From: Rhizobium sp. NXC14 | GTDB lineage: Bacteria; Pseudomonadota; Alphaproteobacteria; Rhizobiales; Rhizobiaceae | Length of the DNA stretch: 64,000 nt | Direction: 5' to 3' | Assembly: GCF_002117485.1 (NCBI RefSeq) | Contig: NZ_CP021030.1 | Coordinates: forward strand, 3,413,001 to 3,477,000 | Shown: positions 42,808 through 52,789 of the stretch, in pieces | How positions within the stretch are numbered: position 1 is the stretch's first letter | How the letters are laid out: each line of letters opens with the position of its first letter | Notes under the pieces: model-generated | Told to the model about the DNA's origin: nothing | Databases searched by the model: none | Seen by the model: only the letters and a program-made list of their open reading frames with translations | Translations under genes and position numbers: made by a program

Positions 42808-43499
42808 TTATGAGACCCGACCGCGTGGCGGGTTGATCGATTTCCCATCTATCGCTGCAATGGCACGAATCGTAGTGTTCATAAGAAGTTGGCCTGATCG
42901 CGGCGTTGACAATGTAGCCGCAACCTCTTGCCATATTCGGAACGACATGATCCTTCGCGGTTTGCTGAACCGCGCGCGCCAGGCTCGCCTGCGCGACCGC
43001 TACAGAACGCTGCGCTCCCACATCAAGCAACGGGGACGGTCCATGCTTGTAGCTCGCGATGGAAATCGCAAGGGTCTCCTGCGTATCTTCCCCTGTGCCA
43101 AGCGCCGCAGCTCACCGGCGATAGCAAAACGGCTGCCGCGGAAATCGGCGTTCTGTACTTATCCATAGTTGGGAAGACATCGCGATTAATAACAGGTTGT
43201 ATTTTATTACATGATGCTTAACCACTGGTTAAACGTATGTCTACTGGTTCGATTCTTTCACGTTCAGCTGTGTCATCCAATATTTCCACGCCTGGAAGAA
43301 CTCGAAACGATGGACTTTCCACAGGTGAGGACTTCGAAAAAGCTGCACATATCAACTATAGCGAGAGGCTACCGGAAAAAATGAACGTTAAAGCAGATCA
43401 CGCTTGACGACCCTTCGACGCCGCATAAATATGGTGCGCTGCGAGCATGAATGACAATTCTTGATCAGGAATCTCAGATCCAAAACTGCGGGGTGCAAA
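42808..43499. other. Long intergenic region without a supportable gene
   Basis: The first 360 bases are GC-rich with competing short frames on both strands, the remainder is AT-richer. None has a ribosome binding site plus recognisable product. A decayed gene in 42840-43170 is possible, since codon-like composition is seen on the minus strand (TLAISIASYKHGPSPLLDVG) without a full frame. Confidence 0.45.
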
Positions 43500-43703
43500 G
43501 TGGAAACTGCGGTTGATTCGAAACTTATCGAGGCGATCAGCTACGACGAAGACAGCCGGCATCTACGGGTCTATCTGACCAATGGTCAGAGACGAGAATA
43601 TGAAGGAGTCCCCAAAGGAGTCGTCGTCGGTTTGACGATGGCAGAATCACCGGGGAATTTTTACATGAAGGCGATAAGAGGCAAATATCCTCATCGCCCA
43701 TAA
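43500..43703 (+). CDS. KTSC-domain small protein
   Basis: The 67-residue product has the KTSC-domain pattern: LIEAISYDEDSRHLRVYLTN, REYEGVPKGVVVGL, and AESPGNFYMKAIRGKYPH. The domain is found alone or fused to lysyl-tRNA synthetase and in phage proteins; its biochemical role is not established. The GTG at 43500 follows GGGG by about six bases and gives just the domain; TTG 43461 would add 13 residues. Confidence 0.65.
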   Translation: METAVDSKLIEAISYDEDSRHLRVYLTNGQRREYEGVPKGVVVGLTMAESPGNFYMKAIRGKYPHRP

Positions 43704-43850
43704 GCATGTCGCGCAGAACTGCGCTGCGGTTTTGCGGCTACGACACGCGCAATCGGGGACCTAAAGCGCAAGGAGCGAATCTGAAAGATCGCGACGCGCT
43801 TTGGATAACTTGTCGATCAACGACGCCATGATCGTCGTTGCAGCAATGAT

Positions 43851-43876
43851 GCGGGGCCGGCATTCGCCGGCCCCGC
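43851..43876. terminator. GC-rich hairpin between convergent genes
   Basis: GCGGGGCCGGC pairs exactly with GCCGGCCCCGC around ATTC. It lies between the KTSC gene and the leftward hydrolase gene, so it may terminate transcription from both sides. T-runs are weak. Confidence 0.65.
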
Positions 43877-43907
43877 TTGATGTCTTGTCCACTAATGCTG
43901 GCACAGG

Positions 43908-44513
43908 TCAATAACCGCCGAGGAAGTCGCCAACCGCATTGATCTCCGATGGTGCGATCTCGTGCCCACCGGCATGCCAGACCGTCCTGACCTCCGCGCC
44001 CCGGCCCTCCAGGTGCGCAGACAGCGCCTGGGTCACCGCAATCGGAGCGATCGGATCCCGCTGCCCGGCTGTCACCAGCACCTTTCTTCCCGCGAGCGTC
44101 GAGCGAGCCTCGGGCTGAAACGGGATGAGCGGATGCATCAGAACCGCCGCGTCGAAGATGCCTTTTTCGATCAGCACATTAGCAAGAATATTTGCGCCGT
44201 TCGAAAAACCCAGGCCGAGAATGTGAGAAGCCCGGTATTCGTCGGCAAATGCCTTGACGTAGGCCGCCATCTTCTCCGTCGCGCGTGAGAGGTCGGACAT
44301 GTCGTAGACCCCTTCCCCGGTGCGGCGGAAAAACCGCGCCGCGCCATATTCGGAAACATCGCCGCGCGGCGAAAGAACCGTTGCTTCGGGCAGCAGCCGT
44401 CGGCCGAAATCGAAGAACTGGTTTTCATCGCCGCCGGTGCCGTGCAGCACGAGCAGAATAGGTTTGTCAGGTGCACCGGCATGCAGCCGGTGCACATAGC
44501 CTGTTTCGGTCAT
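43908..44513 (-). CDS. Alpha/beta hydrolase, MhqD-like carboxylesterase
   Basis: A 201-residue serine hydrolase: oxyanion region VLHGTGGDENQFFDFG, nucleophile Ser in LGLGFSNGANIL, Asp in TAGQRDPIAP and His in WHAGGHEIAPSE. It follows the dioxygenase gene at 44524 by 10 bases on the same strand, the arrangement known from MhqO-MhqD pairs induced by quinones in Bacillus. A role in aromatic or electrophile detoxification is inferred. Confidence 0.83.
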   Translation of the reverse strand: MTETGYVHRLHAGAPDKPILLVLHGTGGDENQFFDFGRRLLPEATVLSPRGDVSEYGAARFFRRTGEGVYDMSDLSRATEKMAAYVKAFADEYRASHILGLGFSNGANILANVLIEKGIFDAAVLMHPLIPFQPEARSTLAGRKVLVTAGQRDPIAPIAVTQALSAHLEGRGAEVRTVWHAGGHEIAPSEINAVGDFLGGY

Positions 44514-44523
44514 CTTGCCTTCC

Positions 44524-45456
44524 TTACACTTCTAGCGGCTGCAGATGCTGCTCGAGCAAGGCGCGAAGATGAGCGTGCTGCTGCGGCAGCTTCAGCGCTT
44601 CGCCGAGATGGGCCGTGTCCTCGTCACGGTCGAAGCCGGGCTCATTGGTCGCGACCTCGAACAAAACGCCCCCCGGCGTGCGGAAGTAGATCGCCCAGAA
44701 ATAATCCCGGTCGATGACAGGCGTGACCTGATAGCCGGTATCCATCAGCGCCTTGCGCACTTCGAGCTGCTTTTCGCGATTCTCGACGGCAAAGGCGACA
44801 TGGTGGACGGAGCCGGCGCCGGGAAGCGCGCGGGCAATGTTCGGCATCGTCTCAAGGTCGATCAGGTGCGCGCCGTTGCCGTCAGGCTTGATCAGCCGCT
44901 TGATACCATCCCGCTCCTCAGCCACTTGATAACCCATGAATTTCAAGAGTTCGGCCGTCGCGCCCTCGTCTCTCAGCCGCAAGGCAACGGAGTGGAAGCC
45001 GCGAATGGCGTGATCCTCGCTGATGCCGCCATGCGTCCACTGCTGGCGGTCATCGTCCTTGACCTCGACGAGCGCGAAGCCGTCGCCATCCGGGCCGGAG
45101 AAGTTGAGGCGCTTTTCGCCGAAGCTTTCCTCAGCCTTCAGGCCGCCGAGACCAAGCGTAGCGAAGCGGTCACTCCAGAAGCCGAGCGAGCCTTGCGGGA
45201 CGGAAAATACCGTCGTGCCGACCTCACCGGTGCCGGGGCGACCCTGCGCCATCTTCGGGAACGGGAAATAGGTCATGATCGTGCCGGGCGCACCGGTCTC
45301 ATCACCATAGTAGAGGTGGTAGACATCAGGCGCATCGAAATTGACCGTCTTCTTGACGCGACGCAGGCCGAGCGCATGGGTGAAAAACTGGTTGTTGGTG
45401 CGGGCGTCCTCCGCCATCGACGTGACGTGGTGCAGACCCTTGATCTGATCGAGCAT
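44524..45456 (-). CDS. Ring-cleaving dioxygenase, MhqO-like (VOC superfamily)
   Basis: Two VOC half-domains are visible: IKGLHHVTSMAEDARTNNQF with LYYGDETGAPGTIMTYFPFP, and the C half GSVHHVAFAVENREKQ with GGVLFEVATNEPGF; His and Glu residues in these strands bind the metal. ATG 45456 has AGGGG upstream and gives 310 aa. It is first of a two-gene operon with the MhqD-like esterase. The natural substrate is probably a hydroquinone or related phenol. Confidence 0.82.
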   Translation of the reverse strand: MLDQIKGLHHVTSMAEDARTNNQFFTHALGLRRVKKTVNFDAPDVYHLYYGDETGAPGTIMTYFPFPKMAQGRPGTGEVGTTVFSVPQGSLGFWSDRFATLGLGGLKAEESFGEKRLNFSGPDGDGFALVEVKDDDRQQWTHGGISEDHAIRGFHSVALRLRDEGATAELLKFMGYQVAEERDGIKRLIKPDGNGAHLIDLETMPNIARALPGAGSVHHVAFAVENREKQLEVRKALMDTGYQVTPVIDRDYFWAIYFRTPGGVLFEVATNEPGFDRDEDTAHLGEALKLPQQHAHLRALLEQHLQPLEV

Positions 45457-45590
45457 GTGAGACCCCTTTCTTGCCCGCCTTTCGCGGGCTTTCATGGATC
45501 ATAAATGCGCCTCACCCGGCCTCCGGAACAGACCCTGAGACCAAAACGCATTGTCTACTATTAGTGAACAAAGACCGGTCCGCGTTTACT

Positions 45591-46292
45591 TCAGGCACCG
45601 TGAGGATCTGCCGGCAATTGCCAGTCGATCGGCGCCCGCCCGCGGGACTGGAGGAAGGCATTCGCCTTGGAAAAATGTTTGCAGCCAAAGAAGCCGTTGT
45701 GAGCCGAAAGCGGCGAGGGATGCGGCGCCTTGAGCACCAGATGGCGCGCCGTGTCGACAAAAGCGGCCTTGCGCTGGGCATAGGAGCCCCAGAGCATGAA
45801 GACGACGGATTCGCATTCGTCATTGACTTTGCCGATAACGGCATCGGTGAAGCGCTCCCACCCTTTGCCTTGATGGGCGGCCGCTTGCCCTTCCTCGACC
45901 GTCAGCACGCTGTTCAGCAACAGCACGCCCTGCCTTGCCCAATGTTCGAGAAAGCCGTGACGCGCCGGCGATATCCCGAGATCGGTCTCCATCTCCTTGT
46001 AGATGTTGACGAGCGAGGGCGGTATGCGCACGCCCGGCCGGACGCTGAAGCACAGGCCATGGGCCTGCCCCAGCCCGTGATAGGGATCCTGTCCAAGGAT
46101 GACGGCCTTGACATTGGCAATCGGCGTCAGATCAAGAGCGCGGAAATATTCGCTGCCCTTGGGGAAGATCCGTTTGCCGATCTGTTTCTGCGCGACGAGG
46201 AAGGATTTGAGCTGTTGCATATAGGGGCTTGAAAACTCCCCCGCCAGCGCGGCCTTCCAGCTCTCATCGAGACTGACGGATGTATCGCTCAT
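45591..46292 (-). CDS. ung: Uracil-DNA glycosylase
   Basis: Family 1 UDG: catalytic Asp in [40 protein letters not shown] in the core, and the [13 protein letters not shown] loop with the catalytic His. It removes uracil from DNA. Start at ATG 46292 (MSDTSVSL), giving 233 aa. It is monocistronic and divergent from noeK. Confidence 0.93.
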   Translation of the reverse strand: MSDTSVSLDESWKAALAGEFSSPYMQQLKSFLVAQKQIGKRIFPKGSEYFRALDLTPIANVKAVILGQDPYHGLGQAHGLCFSVRPGVRIPPSLVNIYKEMETDLGISPARHGFLEHWARQGVLLLNSVLTVEEGQAAAHQGKGWERFTDAVIGKVNDECESVVFMLWGSYAQRKAAFVDTARHLVLKAPHPSPLSAHNGFFGCKHFSKANAFLQSRGRAPIDWQLPADPHGA

Positions 46293-46522
46293 CAGGAACC
46301 CTTCAGCATAGGACGAAACAATGGACACACGGTTCTAACAAAATCGATCTACGCTGCAATGCCTGTCGGCGATGGGTCTACGTCTTTAGGATCGGCGAGA
46401 GAAGACTGCGAGAGGCTGTCCGAGGCATCGTCGTTCGTGTTTAACTATATGACGGCTTCGGTATTTACGCCGGCAGGCGGCCTGAGTAGAACCTTGACTG
46501 TAAACTGGAGACACCTCTTCAA

Positions 46523-47947
46523 ATGAAATTCGGCACGAGCGGCCTTCGCGGACTTTCAGTGGATCTCAAGGGTCGGGCCTCGGCTCTCTACGCGATGGCG
46601 TTCGGCAAATATCTGCTGAAAAGCGGCAAGGCACAGACCGGCGACGTCATTTTGATCGGCCGCGACTTTCGCGATTCCAGCCCCGAAATCTCGGGCAATT
46701 GCGCTGGCGCGCTTGCCGCGCTCGGCTTCCGCATTTTCGACTGCGGCAATGTCCCGACGCCAGCCCTTGCTCTTTATGGTCTTGAAAGCAAGGCCGCATG
46801 CCTGATGATAACCGGCTCTCATATTCCGGCGGACCGCAACGGCATCAAGTTCTACCGTCCGGACGGCGAGATTGACAAATCGGACGAGGCTGCGATTACC
46901 GCCTTGGCGGCCGAAATCGAGAAAAGCGGCGAAGCCGTGATCCAGGCGCCAGCGGCGATGGAAGATCGTGAGGCGATCTGTCGACAGCTCTTTTTCGAAC
47001 GCAATACGGCCCTGCTTCCGGAAGGCGCGCTGTCCGGCCTGAAGATCGGCGTCTACCAGCACAGCACCGTCGCCCGTGATCTCCTGGTCGACGTTCTTGC
47101 CCATTATGGCGCTGAGGTCACTGTTCTCGGGCGTTCGGATAGCTTCATTCCGGTCGATACAGAAGCCGTTTCCGAGGAGACCATCACGCTGATGAAGCAC
47201 TGGGTCTCCGATCACAGCTTCGATACAATCGTCTCGACCGATGGCGACGGCGACCGCCCGCTGGTCGCCGACGAAACCGGCACGCCACTGCGCGGCGACC
47301 TCCTCGGCCTTATAGCAGCCAATTTCTTGGGAGCTCGCATCGTGGTGACGCCCGTCACCTCCAATTCCGGCATCGAGGTCGCTGGCTCCTTCGCCGTCAA
47401 GCGCACCCGTGTCGGCTCTCCCTTCGTCATAACAGGCATGGAAGAGGCCGTGGCGGCCGGCGACGACCGGGTCATGGGCTTTGAGGCCAATGGCGGTTTG
47501 CTGACCGCCAGCCCTTTCGATGTCAACGGGCAGAACGTCCGCGCCCTGCCGACGCGCGATTGTTTTATTCCCATGCTCGCAGTCCTGTCGCTTGCGGCAG
47601 CTCGCAGGCAGCCGCTCTCTGCCATTGCGACCTCCTATAAGCTGCCCTTCGCCGCTGCCGATCGTCTGGAGAATTTCCCGGTGGAGACGAGCGCCGCGCT
47701 GATGCAACACTTGCGCGCCTCGGACGAAAATCTCCGTTCTTTCCTGCAGCCGATCGGCGCTGTCGCGACCAAATCCGATATTGACGGGCTTCGGATGACA
47801 CTGACGGACGGCCGGATCATCCATTTCCGCCCATCCGGCAATGCGCCGGAAATGCGCTGCTACGTGGAAGCCGGCAGCGAGCCTGCAGCTCTCGACCTGC
47901 TGCACGCCGGTCTCGACAGAATAAGAGGCTGGGCAGCCGCCCGCTGA
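46523..47947 (+). CDS. noeK: Phosphomannomutase (NoeK/ManB)
   Basis: Converts mannose-6-phosphate to mannose-1-phosphate. The phosphoserine loop is in CLMITGSHIPADRNGIKFY, the metal loop is STDGDGDRPLV, and the sugar-binding loop is MGFEANGGLL. The C-terminal phosphate-binding RPSGNAPEMRCYVE is complete. It precedes the GDP-mannose pyrophosphorylase gene by 40 bases, so both serve GDP-mannose supply for LPS or other polysaccharides. noeK is the symbol used in R. etli; manB would be the general one. Confidence 0.9.
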   Translation: MKFGTSGLRGLSVDLKGRASALYAMAFGKYLLKSGKAQTGDVILIGRDFRDSSPEISGNCAGALAALGFRIFDCGNVPTPALALYGLESKAACLMITGSHIPADRNGIKFYRPDGEIDKSDEAAITALAAEIEKSGEAVIQAPAAMEDREAICRQLFFERNTALLPEGALSGLKIGVYQHSTVARDLLVDVLAHYGAEVTVLGRSDSFIPVDTEAVSEETITLMKHWVSDHSFDTIVSTDGDGDRPLVADETGTPLRGDLLGLIAANFLGARIVVTPVTSNSGIEVAGSFAVKRTRVGSPFVITGMEEAVAAGDDRVMGFEANGGLLTASPFDVNGQNVRALPTRDCFIPMLAVLSLAAARRQPLSAIATSYKLPFAAADRLENFPVETSAALMQHLRASDENLRSFLQPIGAVATKSDIDGLRMTLTDGRIIHFRPSGNAPEMRCYVEAGSEPAALDLLHAGLDRIRGWAAAR

Positions 47948-47987
47948 CATGCAACCAGTAAGGTCGTCTATTTCAAGGAACCCGCCT

Positions 47988-49415
47988 ATGACGCAGAAAA
48001 TCGTTCCCGTGATCATGGCCGGCGGCAAAGGCACGCGGCTCTGGCCGCTTTCCCGTGCGACCGCGCCGAAACAATTCATCCAATTCGTGGGTAATAAGAC
48101 GCTGTTTCAGGAAACGCTCGAACGCGTTTCCGATCCCGAGCTCTATGAAGCTCCGATCGTCGTCACCAATGAGGAGTTCCGCTTCCTGGTCGCCGAGCAG
48201 GCCCGCGCACTTGCCATTCCGCTCGCCGCCGTGCTGCTCGAGCCCGTTGCCCGCAACACCGCCGCAGCGGTCGCCGCTGCCGCGACGCTCGCCGCCGAGC
48301 TCTTCGGCAAGGACACGATCATCCAGATGCTCGCCTCGGATCATGAAATCCTCGCCGACAAGAGCTATTTCGACTGTATCCGCATCGCTCGCGAGGCGGC
48401 GGCCGATGGCAGGCTCGTCACCTTCGGCATCAACCCGACCGAGCCGGCGACGGGTTATGGCTATATCGAGATCGGCGATGCGCTTGATAATGGCGCTCAC
48501 AAGGTGAGCCGCTTCGTCGAGAAGCCGGCATTGGACGAAGCCCAGCGGATGCTCGCCGACGGCGGCTTCTACTGGAACTCGGGCATCTTCATGTTCCCGG
48601 TGACGGAACTTCTTGCCGAGCTGCAGGAATATGCGCCCGAGGTGCTGAAGGCTTCAAGCAAGGCTGTTTCCAAGGCAAGCCGCGATCTCGACTTCACCCG
48701 CCTCGATGCCGACCATTTCGCCAAGAGCCCGGATATATCGATCGATTATGCGGTCATGGAAAAGACGTCGAAGGCCGCGGTCGTCCCCTCACCATTCCGG
48801 TGGTCGGACATGGGAAGCTGGGATGCCGTTTGGAAATCGGGCAAACGCGACGATAACGGCAATGTCGCCGCGGCCAACACGACCGTCGTCAATACCCGCA
48901 ACTCGCTGGTCATGACCCATGGCGTGCACCTTGCCGTCCAAGGCATGGAGGATGTCGCCGTCATCGCCAGCGAAGACGCCGTCTATGTCGGACCACTCAA
49001 GGACAGCCAGAACGTAGGGCAATTAGTCAAGATGCTGGCCTCCTCCTCGGCGACGGCGAAATTTGCCGAAACGCATCCGACATCCTACCGACCGTGGGGC
49101 GGCTATACCTCTATCTTCAACGGCGACCGCTTTCAGGTGAAGCGCATCTTCGTCACGCCGGGCAAGAAGCTTTCGCTGCAAAAACACCACCATCGCTCCG
49201 AGCACTGGGTCGTCGTCAAGGGAACGGCCGAGGTGACGATCGGCGACAATGTGCAGATGCTGCGTGAGAACGAAAGCGTCTATATCCCGCTCGGAGAAGT
49301 CCATCGTCTCGCCAATCCCGGCAAGATCGTTCTCGAGCTCATCGAGGTTCAGACGGGCTCCTATCTCGGCGAGGACGATATCATCCGCATCGTCGACGAA
49401 TTCGGAAGAACGTAA
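47988..49415 (+). CDS. noeJ: Mannose-1-phosphate guanylyltransferase / mannose-6-phosphate isomerase
   Basis: A two-domain type II enzyme. The N domain has the nucleotidyltransferase loop MAGGKGTRLWPLSRATAPKQ and later FVEKPALDEAQRML. The C-terminal cupin has PWGGYTSIFNGDRFQVKRI, KHHHRSEHWVVVKGTAEVTI and YIPLGEVHRLANPG. Together they make GDP-mannose from fructose-6-phosphate and mannose-1-phosphate. ATG 47988 has AAGGAA upstream. Named noeJ in R. etli; manC or xanB elsewhere. Confidence 0.92.
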   Translation: MTQKIVPVIMAGGKGTRLWPLSRATAPKQFIQFVGNKTLFQETLERVSDPELYEAPIVVTNEEFRFLVAEQARALAIPLAAVLLEPVARNTAAAVAAAATLAAELFGKDTIIQMLASDHEILADKSYFDCIRIAREAAADGRLVTFGINPTEPATGYGYIEIGDALDNGAHKVSRFVEKPALDEAQRMLADGGFYWNSGIFMFPVTELLAELQEYAPEVLKASSKAVSKASRDLDFTRLDADHFAKSPDISIDYAVMEKTSKAAVVPSPFRWSDMGSWDAVWKSGKRDDNGNVAAANTTVVNTRNSLVMTHGVHLAVQGMEDVAVIASEDAVYVGPLKDSQNVGQLVKMLASSSATAKFAETHPTSYRPWGGYTSIFNGDRFQVKRIFVTPGKKLSLQKHHHRSEHWVVVKGTAEVTIGDNVQMLRENESVYIPLGEVHRLANPGKIVLELIEVQTGSYLGEDDIIRIVDEFGRT

Positions 49416-49431
49416 GCCAAGCGCTGGAACG

Positions 49432-49458
49432 GCCGGCGGGTCCTATCAGCCCGCCGGC
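49432..49458 (+). terminator. Terminator hairpin after noeJ
   Basis: GCCGGCGGG pairs exactly with CCCGCCGGC around a 9-base loop, 16 bases after the stop; only a short T-run follows. Confidence 0.6.
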
Positions 49459-49545
49459 GCTTGCGGCATGACCACCATCCCTGTTGAATTCCCTGCCGGA
49501 ATTCTCGTAGAATGAGCCGACAGACCTCACAGGAGATGTCCTCTG

Positions 49546-49851
49546 ATGCGTACCCTGCCCGCCCTCGCCGGATTTCTCTCAATCCTGCTGCCGGCAATGA
49601 CCTTTGCGCAAACGGCGAACATGCGCGCCGCAAGCGAGGCGGAAATCCGACAGCATCTGCCCGGCACGTCTGAGCTGAAAGAAAGCAGCAACGGCTATGA
49701 ATATCGCGAGGGCAGCAAGAATGGCTACAAGATCAACAATGGCGAGGTCTGTGTCCGGTTTCCCGATAAGTCGACCGACTGCGTCAACGTGAAGACTGAC
49801 GGCAAGAATTTTCAGATGATCGACCGCAAGGGCGGCCGAACCAGATTCTAA
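49546..49851 (+). CDS. Small secreted hypothetical protein (101 aa)
   Basis: A signal peptide (LPALAGFLSILLPAMTFAQ) precedes a 75-residue mature part with two Cys (EVCVRFPDKSTDCVNV), probably disulphide-bonded in the periplasm. The pattern of aromatic and Gly residues (NGYEYREGSKNGYKI) suggests a small beta domain. An AGGAGA site precedes the ATG. I do not recognise the family. Confidence 0.7.
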   Translation: MRTLPALAGFLSILLPAMTFAQTANMRAASEAEIRQHLPGTSELKESSNGYEYREGSKNGYKINNGEVCVRFPDKSTDCVNVKTDGKNFQMIDRKGGRTRF

Positions 49852-49875
49852 TTTCAGCCCGGCTTATCTTGCCTG

Positions 49876-50832
49876 TTATCGTGCCAGCGCCGTCTCGCCG
49901 CTCTTATCGACAACGAATTCGGCGATCAGCCCTGAATGGTTGGAGCCGAGATTATCGTCGAGGCGCTTCAACGACGTCAGATGAAGCGGCGCGCGCGCGA
50001 ATATGTGATCGATGGCGATACCGAACCGACCGGCGGCGATCGGCCATGTCGCCGGTTCGGGCGCCATAGTCTTCAGCTTCTGCTTGCGCAGGAGAGCCTG
50101 AATGCTGGGAGCGATCGACGACGAATTGAAATCGCCGGACAGCACCAGCGGACCTGAGATCGCATCAAGCGCTTTGCTGAGATCGTCCAACTCTTCTATC
50201 TGGTAATCGTCGAAATAGGGTTTGGTTAGATGGGCCGATACGAGATTGACGGTTTGCCCGCCGAAATCCACGCTCGCTGCGACCAGCCTGTCTTTCCGCA
50301 AGCTGCCGATGCTCGCGACCTGGCGGGTCACGAACGGGCGTTTGGACAGCACCAGCGTATCGCAGCTGTCTTTGCCGTTGTCGCAGCCGATATGATACGG
50401 ATAGACCTTGAACAATCGCTGCAGATGGAACGTCAGCGGCTTGGCTTCGAGCAGATTGACGACATCGGCGTTCGAAGCGATCACCATATCCGCGATGGCG
50501 GTCGAATTTTTCCAGTTATCAATCGCAACGTTGAACGACATCAGACGGAAAAGCGGCGCCGTTCCCGTTCCCCTGTCGTCCTCCGCAAATTCACATAGCA
50601 TGATAACGCCGTGCGCCGTGAGAAGCAGCGAGGCGAGCAGAAGGACAAAGCCGTAAGCATGTCTTCTGACGGCCAGGATGACGAGGCTGGCGGCGGCGAA
50701 TGCGAGGCCGAGATGGATCTGGAAGCTGTAGACGAAGGACAGCAGCCAGAAGTTCGTGAGATAGCGCAGCGACACGATCGCGATCGCCAGGGTCAGAAAC
50801 GCTGAGAGAATCCAATAAATTATGTTTCTCAT
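49876..50832 (-). CDS. Membrane-anchored endonuclease/exonuclease/phosphatase-family protein
   Basis: Three hydrophobic segments in the first 90 residues are followed by an EEP fold domain: FRLMSFNVAIDNWKN, NLLEAKPLT, LVLSGDFNSSSIAPS (catalytic Asp and Asn) and DNLGSNHSGLIAEFV (catalytic His). Substrates of this class include phosphoesters in lipids or nucleic acids; the membrane anchor points to the periplasm. ATG 50832 has AGGA upstream and gives 318 aa. Confidence 0.83.
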   Translation of the reverse strand: MRNIIYWILSAFLTLAIAIVSLRYLTNFWLLSFVYSFQIHLGLAFAAASLVILAVRRHAYGFVLLLASLLLTAHGVIMLCEFAEDDRGTGTAPLFRLMSFNVAIDNWKNSTAIADMVIASNADVVNLLEAKPLTFHLQRLFKVYPYHIGCDNGKDSCDTLVLSKRPFVTRQVASIGSLRKDRLVAASVDFGGQTVNLVSAHLTKPYFDDYQIEELDDLSKALDAISGPLVLSGDFNSSSIAPSIQALLRKQKLKTMAPEPATWPIAAGRFGIAIDHIFARAPLHLTSLKRLDDNLGSNHSGLIAEFVVDKSGETALAR

Positions 50833-51047
50833 CGGTTCCTGCATCATGCTCAAGACGACCCGCCGCCCATAACATGCAAGCCGCCATGGTGCAATGCAGC
50901 ATAACGTCCCGCATCGACGACAGCGGCGCCGGTCAGAGCTTATCTTTCAGAGGCCTATCGACTCGCCCTCTTCTTATCCTGTAAGTGGGGCCCATTTTAT
51001 ACAGAATCGGCTTTTGCCGGCGGCAGGGAGCCGAGAAAAAGGTGGGA

Positions 51048-52064
51048 ATGCGCTACTTCATTACAGGCACTGCCGGCTTTATCGGTTTCCACCTGGCCAG
51101 GCGCCTGCTGCAGGAAGGGCATGAGGTGACGGGCTTCGACGGCCTCACTCCTTATTACAATGTCAAGCTGAAAGAGATGCGTCACGCGGCACTCTCTCAG
51201 TTTCCGGCCTTCCGGCCTGTCATATCAATGCTTGAGGACCGGCCGGCACTGGAGGCGGCAGTCTCTGCGGCCGCGCCTGACATCCTGATCCATCTCGCCG
51301 CGCAAGCCGGAGTCCGCTACAGCCTGGAAAATCCCGAAGCCTATATACATTCGAACGTCGAAGGCTCCTGGAACATCATGGAAATCGCCCGACGGGTTGA
51401 AGTCCGCCATCTGATGCTGGCCTCGACATCATCGATCTATGGCGCCAACGCGACTGTCCCCTTCCGCGAAACCGACCGTGCCGACGAACCGCTGACCATC
51501 TATGCCGCGACGAAGAAATCGATGGAGCTGATGGCACACAGCTATGCCCATCTCCACAAGATTCCGACGACGGCCTTCCGTTTCTTCACCGTCTATGGTC
51601 CATGGGGCCGGCCCGATATGGCGCTGTTCAAATTCGCCAAGAACATGCTCGATGGCCAGCCGATCGAGATCTACGGCGAAGGCAATATGAGCCGTGACTT
51701 CACTTATATAGACGATCTCATCGAAGCGATCGTCAGGCTCTCGGCCATTGCGCCGCGCGAAGAGAATCGTTTGGCCGACGCGAGCATCGAAACGCTCTCG
51801 CGACAGGCGCCTTTCCGCATCGTAAATATCGGCGGCGGCCAGCCTGTCAGTCTGATGGATTTTGTCGAAACGGTGGAAAAGGCGCTCGGCCGTCCTGCCA
51901 TCCGCAAGATGCTGGCCATGCAGAAGGGCGACGTGCCGCGCACCTTCGCCGCCCCTGATCTGCTCGTCGCGCTGACGGGCTACAAGCCCGGCACAACGCT
52001 CGATGTCGGCGTCAAAGCCTTCGTCGAATGGTATCTCGAGGTTCGTCGCGAACTAGACGCTTAA
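51048..52064 (+). CDS. lpsL: UDP-glucuronate 4-epimerase (LpsL-like)
   Basis: An extended SDR epimerase: Rossmann start [20 protein letters not shown], then [12 protein letters not shown], catalytic Tyr and Lys in [12 protein letters not shown], and [19 protein letters not shown]. LpsL converts UDP-glucuronate into UDP-galacturonate for LPS. It would draw on the product of rkpK in this window. ATG 51048 follows AAGGTGGGA and gives 338 aa, the family length. Confidence 0.88.
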   Translation: MRYFITGTAGFIGFHLARRLLQEGHEVTGFDGLTPYYNVKLKEMRHAALSQFPAFRPVISMLEDRPALEAAVSAAAPDILIHLAAQAGVRYSLENPEAYIHSNVEGSWNIMEIARRVEVRHLMLASTSSIYGANATVPFRETDRADEPLTIYAATKKSMELMAHSYAHLHKIPTTAFRFFTVYGPWGRPDMALFKFAKNMLDGQPIEIYGEGNMSRDFTYIDDLIEAIVRLSAIAPREENRLADASIETLSRQAPFRIVNIGGGQPVSLMDFVETVEKALGRPAIRKMLAMQKGDVPRTFAAPDLLVALTGYKPGTTLDVGVKAFVEWYLEVRRELDA

Positions 52065-52082
52065 TCCAAACATCCTCGCGAC

Positions 52083-52397
52083 TTAGCGCAGAAACGCGAG
52101 CGCTTCCACGGTGCCGATAGTCTTTGCAAACACATAGTCGATGGCAAAAGTCACGGTCTTCGAATAGGCCTTGAGCCGATAGCCCTCGCCTTCGATGGCA
52201 GCCGGGCTGCGCAGAACGAAGGGAACGCTCGGCCGCACGAAACCCACACGTGTCGTCAGCGGAATCTCGGGCGAACGGCCGATGGCAGACGTATACATCA
52301 GGTCTTGGGCAAGACCGGCAGGCCCGATGGCGAGGGCCGGCCCGGCAGCCGCAATTATGCTCGAGGTCAAGGCGATGGCGGCAAGAGTTTTCTGCAT
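52083..52397 (-). CDS. Small secreted hypothetical protein (104 aa)
   Basis: A signal peptide (LAAIALTSSIIAAAGPALA) precedes about 80 residues with no Cys and GPAGLAQDLMYTSAIGRSPE at the start of the mature part. ATG 52397 has GGGGAC upstream. The opening of the mature part loosely resembles that of the BTLCP peptidase at 39649, but the catalytic domain is absent. Function unknown. It converges on lpsL. Confidence 0.6.
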   Translation of the reverse strand: MQKTLAAIALTSSIIAAAGPALAIGPAGLAQDLMYTSAIGRSPEIPLTTRVGFVRPSVPFVLRSPAAIEGEGYRLKAYSKTVTFAIDYVFAKTIGTVEALAFLR

Positions 52398-52636
52398 GTC
52401 GAAAGTCCCCGTTTTCGGATCGCAGGGCTTTCCTCTCGCCCTGATCCAAGCGGTCGATGCGTCTGTCCACGCTTCGGCCGCCTTCATGAGAACACTCTAC
52501 ACGTCAGTATTTGCAGGGCTTTTAAGCGGATCGGTCAAATTTTAGGAAATTTGACTTTCTATACGGAAGGACATCGACATGCCTGACGAAACCAGCCACG
52601 CCGCGGCTGAAGCGATGCCCGGACGCGAATCGCAGC

Positions 52637-52789
52637 TTAGAGGATGCGATCCAGCTTCTTGTTGATATGCAGGTTCGGCATCAGGCCCGCGCTCTGCGCG
52701 GCATGATAGGACTCTCGCGCCGCATCGAACGAGATCGACCACATGATGGCGCTGAGCAGGAGCGCGATAATATAGATTTGGATACGCAT
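52637..52789 (-). CDS. Very small membrane protein (50 aa)
   Basis: It starts MRIQIYIIALLLSAIMWSIS with a single hydrophobic segment, followed by SFDAARESYHAAQSAG and a basic end (NKKLDRIL). The ribosome binding site is weak, so the call depends on the plausible membrane-segment-plus-polar-tail architecture. It could be spurious. Confidence 0.4.
   Translation of the reverse strand: MRIQIYIIALLLSAIMWSISFDAARESYHAAQSAGLMPNLHINKKLDRIL

Noticed and set aside
42840..43170. Short open frames on both strands after pssZ
   Set aside because: The frames compete, lack ribosome binding sites and match nothing I recognise. Possible decayed gene only.
43240..43265. GGTTCGATTC resembling a tRNA B-box
   Set aside because: No acceptor stem, anticodon arm or pairing T-stem can be formed around it.
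46556..48079. Long antisense open frame opposite noeK
   Set aside because: The plus strand shows all phosphomannomutase motifs, so this is a shadow frame.
46523..49415. noeK-noeJ as part of a nodulation (nod) gene cluster
   Set aside because: The neighbours are housekeeping genes and there is no nod box in front. The pair is general GDP-mannose supply despite the names.
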